Shown here: in pieces, positions 63,979 to 64,000 of the stretch
How positions within the stretch are numbered: position 1 is the first letter of the stretch
Layout of the letters: each line of letters starts with the position of its first letter
NCBI GenBank assembly: GCA_959604355.1
Contig: CAUHAO010000009.1
Location: forward strand, 1 to 64,000
DNA length: 64,000 nucleotides
Reading direction: 5' to 3'
Source: an uncultured Eubacteriales bacterium
GTDB taxonomy: Bacteria; Bacillota; Clostridia; Oscillospirales; UBA644
Made by a program: the position numbers and the translations under genes
Notes under the pieces: model-generated
Told to the model about the DNA's origin: nothing
The model's input: the letters and a program-made list of their open reading frames with translations, nothing else
Databases searched by the model: none

Positions 63979-64000
63979 GCATTATTTTAGTTTTTTAATA

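Overview
The window is about half G+C and reads as chromosome from a Gram-positive, probably spore-forming member of the Clostridia (Bacillota). The evidence is direct: rplU-rpmA-obgE order, RecD2, mini-RNase III, ComFC, YpeB and a SpoVB-like flippase, a four-cysteine L28, a small SRP RNA next to dnaX, an L10-type leader, a lysine riboswitch and many lipoproteins. I see no phage, insertion sequence, CRISPR array, tRNA or rRNA. I cannot name the species.

Layout. 1-3943: the end of a CYTH protein, then a minus-strand operon of a solute-binding lipoprotein, UPF0237, UPF0210 and TrmO. 4116-6191: L21, L27 and ObgE. 6205-9828: an anchored unknown protein and a large beta-helix lipoprotein. 10111-15146: an EF-G paralogue, an alpha/beta hydrolase and a Na/Pi cotransporter. 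15470-17317: a VWA protein and a cupin. 17487-23075 (minus): YpeB, YitT, MrnC, RecR, YbaB, DnaX and SRP RNA, with an rRNA pseudouridine synthase diverging at 23191. 23931-26011 (minus): YwaF, L7/L12 and L10 with its leader. 26045-35364 (minus): a seven-gene operon smc-ftsY-rdgB-yhbY-nadD/yqeK-rsfS-leuS. 35697-41660: L28, RecD2, ComFC, DUF3737, YgjV and a DUF4097 lipoprotein. 41731-45538 (minus): tsaE-tsaB-rpiB-upp and the SpoVB-like flippase. 45604-50840 (minus): four lipoproteins, three of them tandem GH43-like paralogues. 50967-54335: an FAD oxidoreductase, a phosphodiester glycosidase and an anchored partner. 54418-57144 (minus): a lysine-riboswitch amino-acid ABC transporter. 57188-63978 (minus): a capsule/exopolysaccharide module (CpsC, CpsD, an unknown anchored protein, LCP transferase, CpsB, FlaA1-like dehydratase, VanZ), cut by the window end.

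How it works together. Much of the window is translation and replication housekeeping. The rest is mostly cell-surface biology: lipoprotein glycan-binding or glycan-cleaving proteins, capsule assembly under tyrosine-kinase control, and nutrient uptake. Promoters are easy to see; nearly all have a 17-base spacer. The most interesting observations are two sporulation-type genes (ypeB and the spoVB-like gene) with the same terminator-like hairpin ending in five T just before the start codon and holding the ribosome-binding site; a tandem family of GH43-like lipoproteins in which two copies have lost active-site residues; an L27 made without the N-terminal extension usual in Bacillota, with no prp gene beside it; and a ten-G tract serving as the ribosome-binding region of smc.
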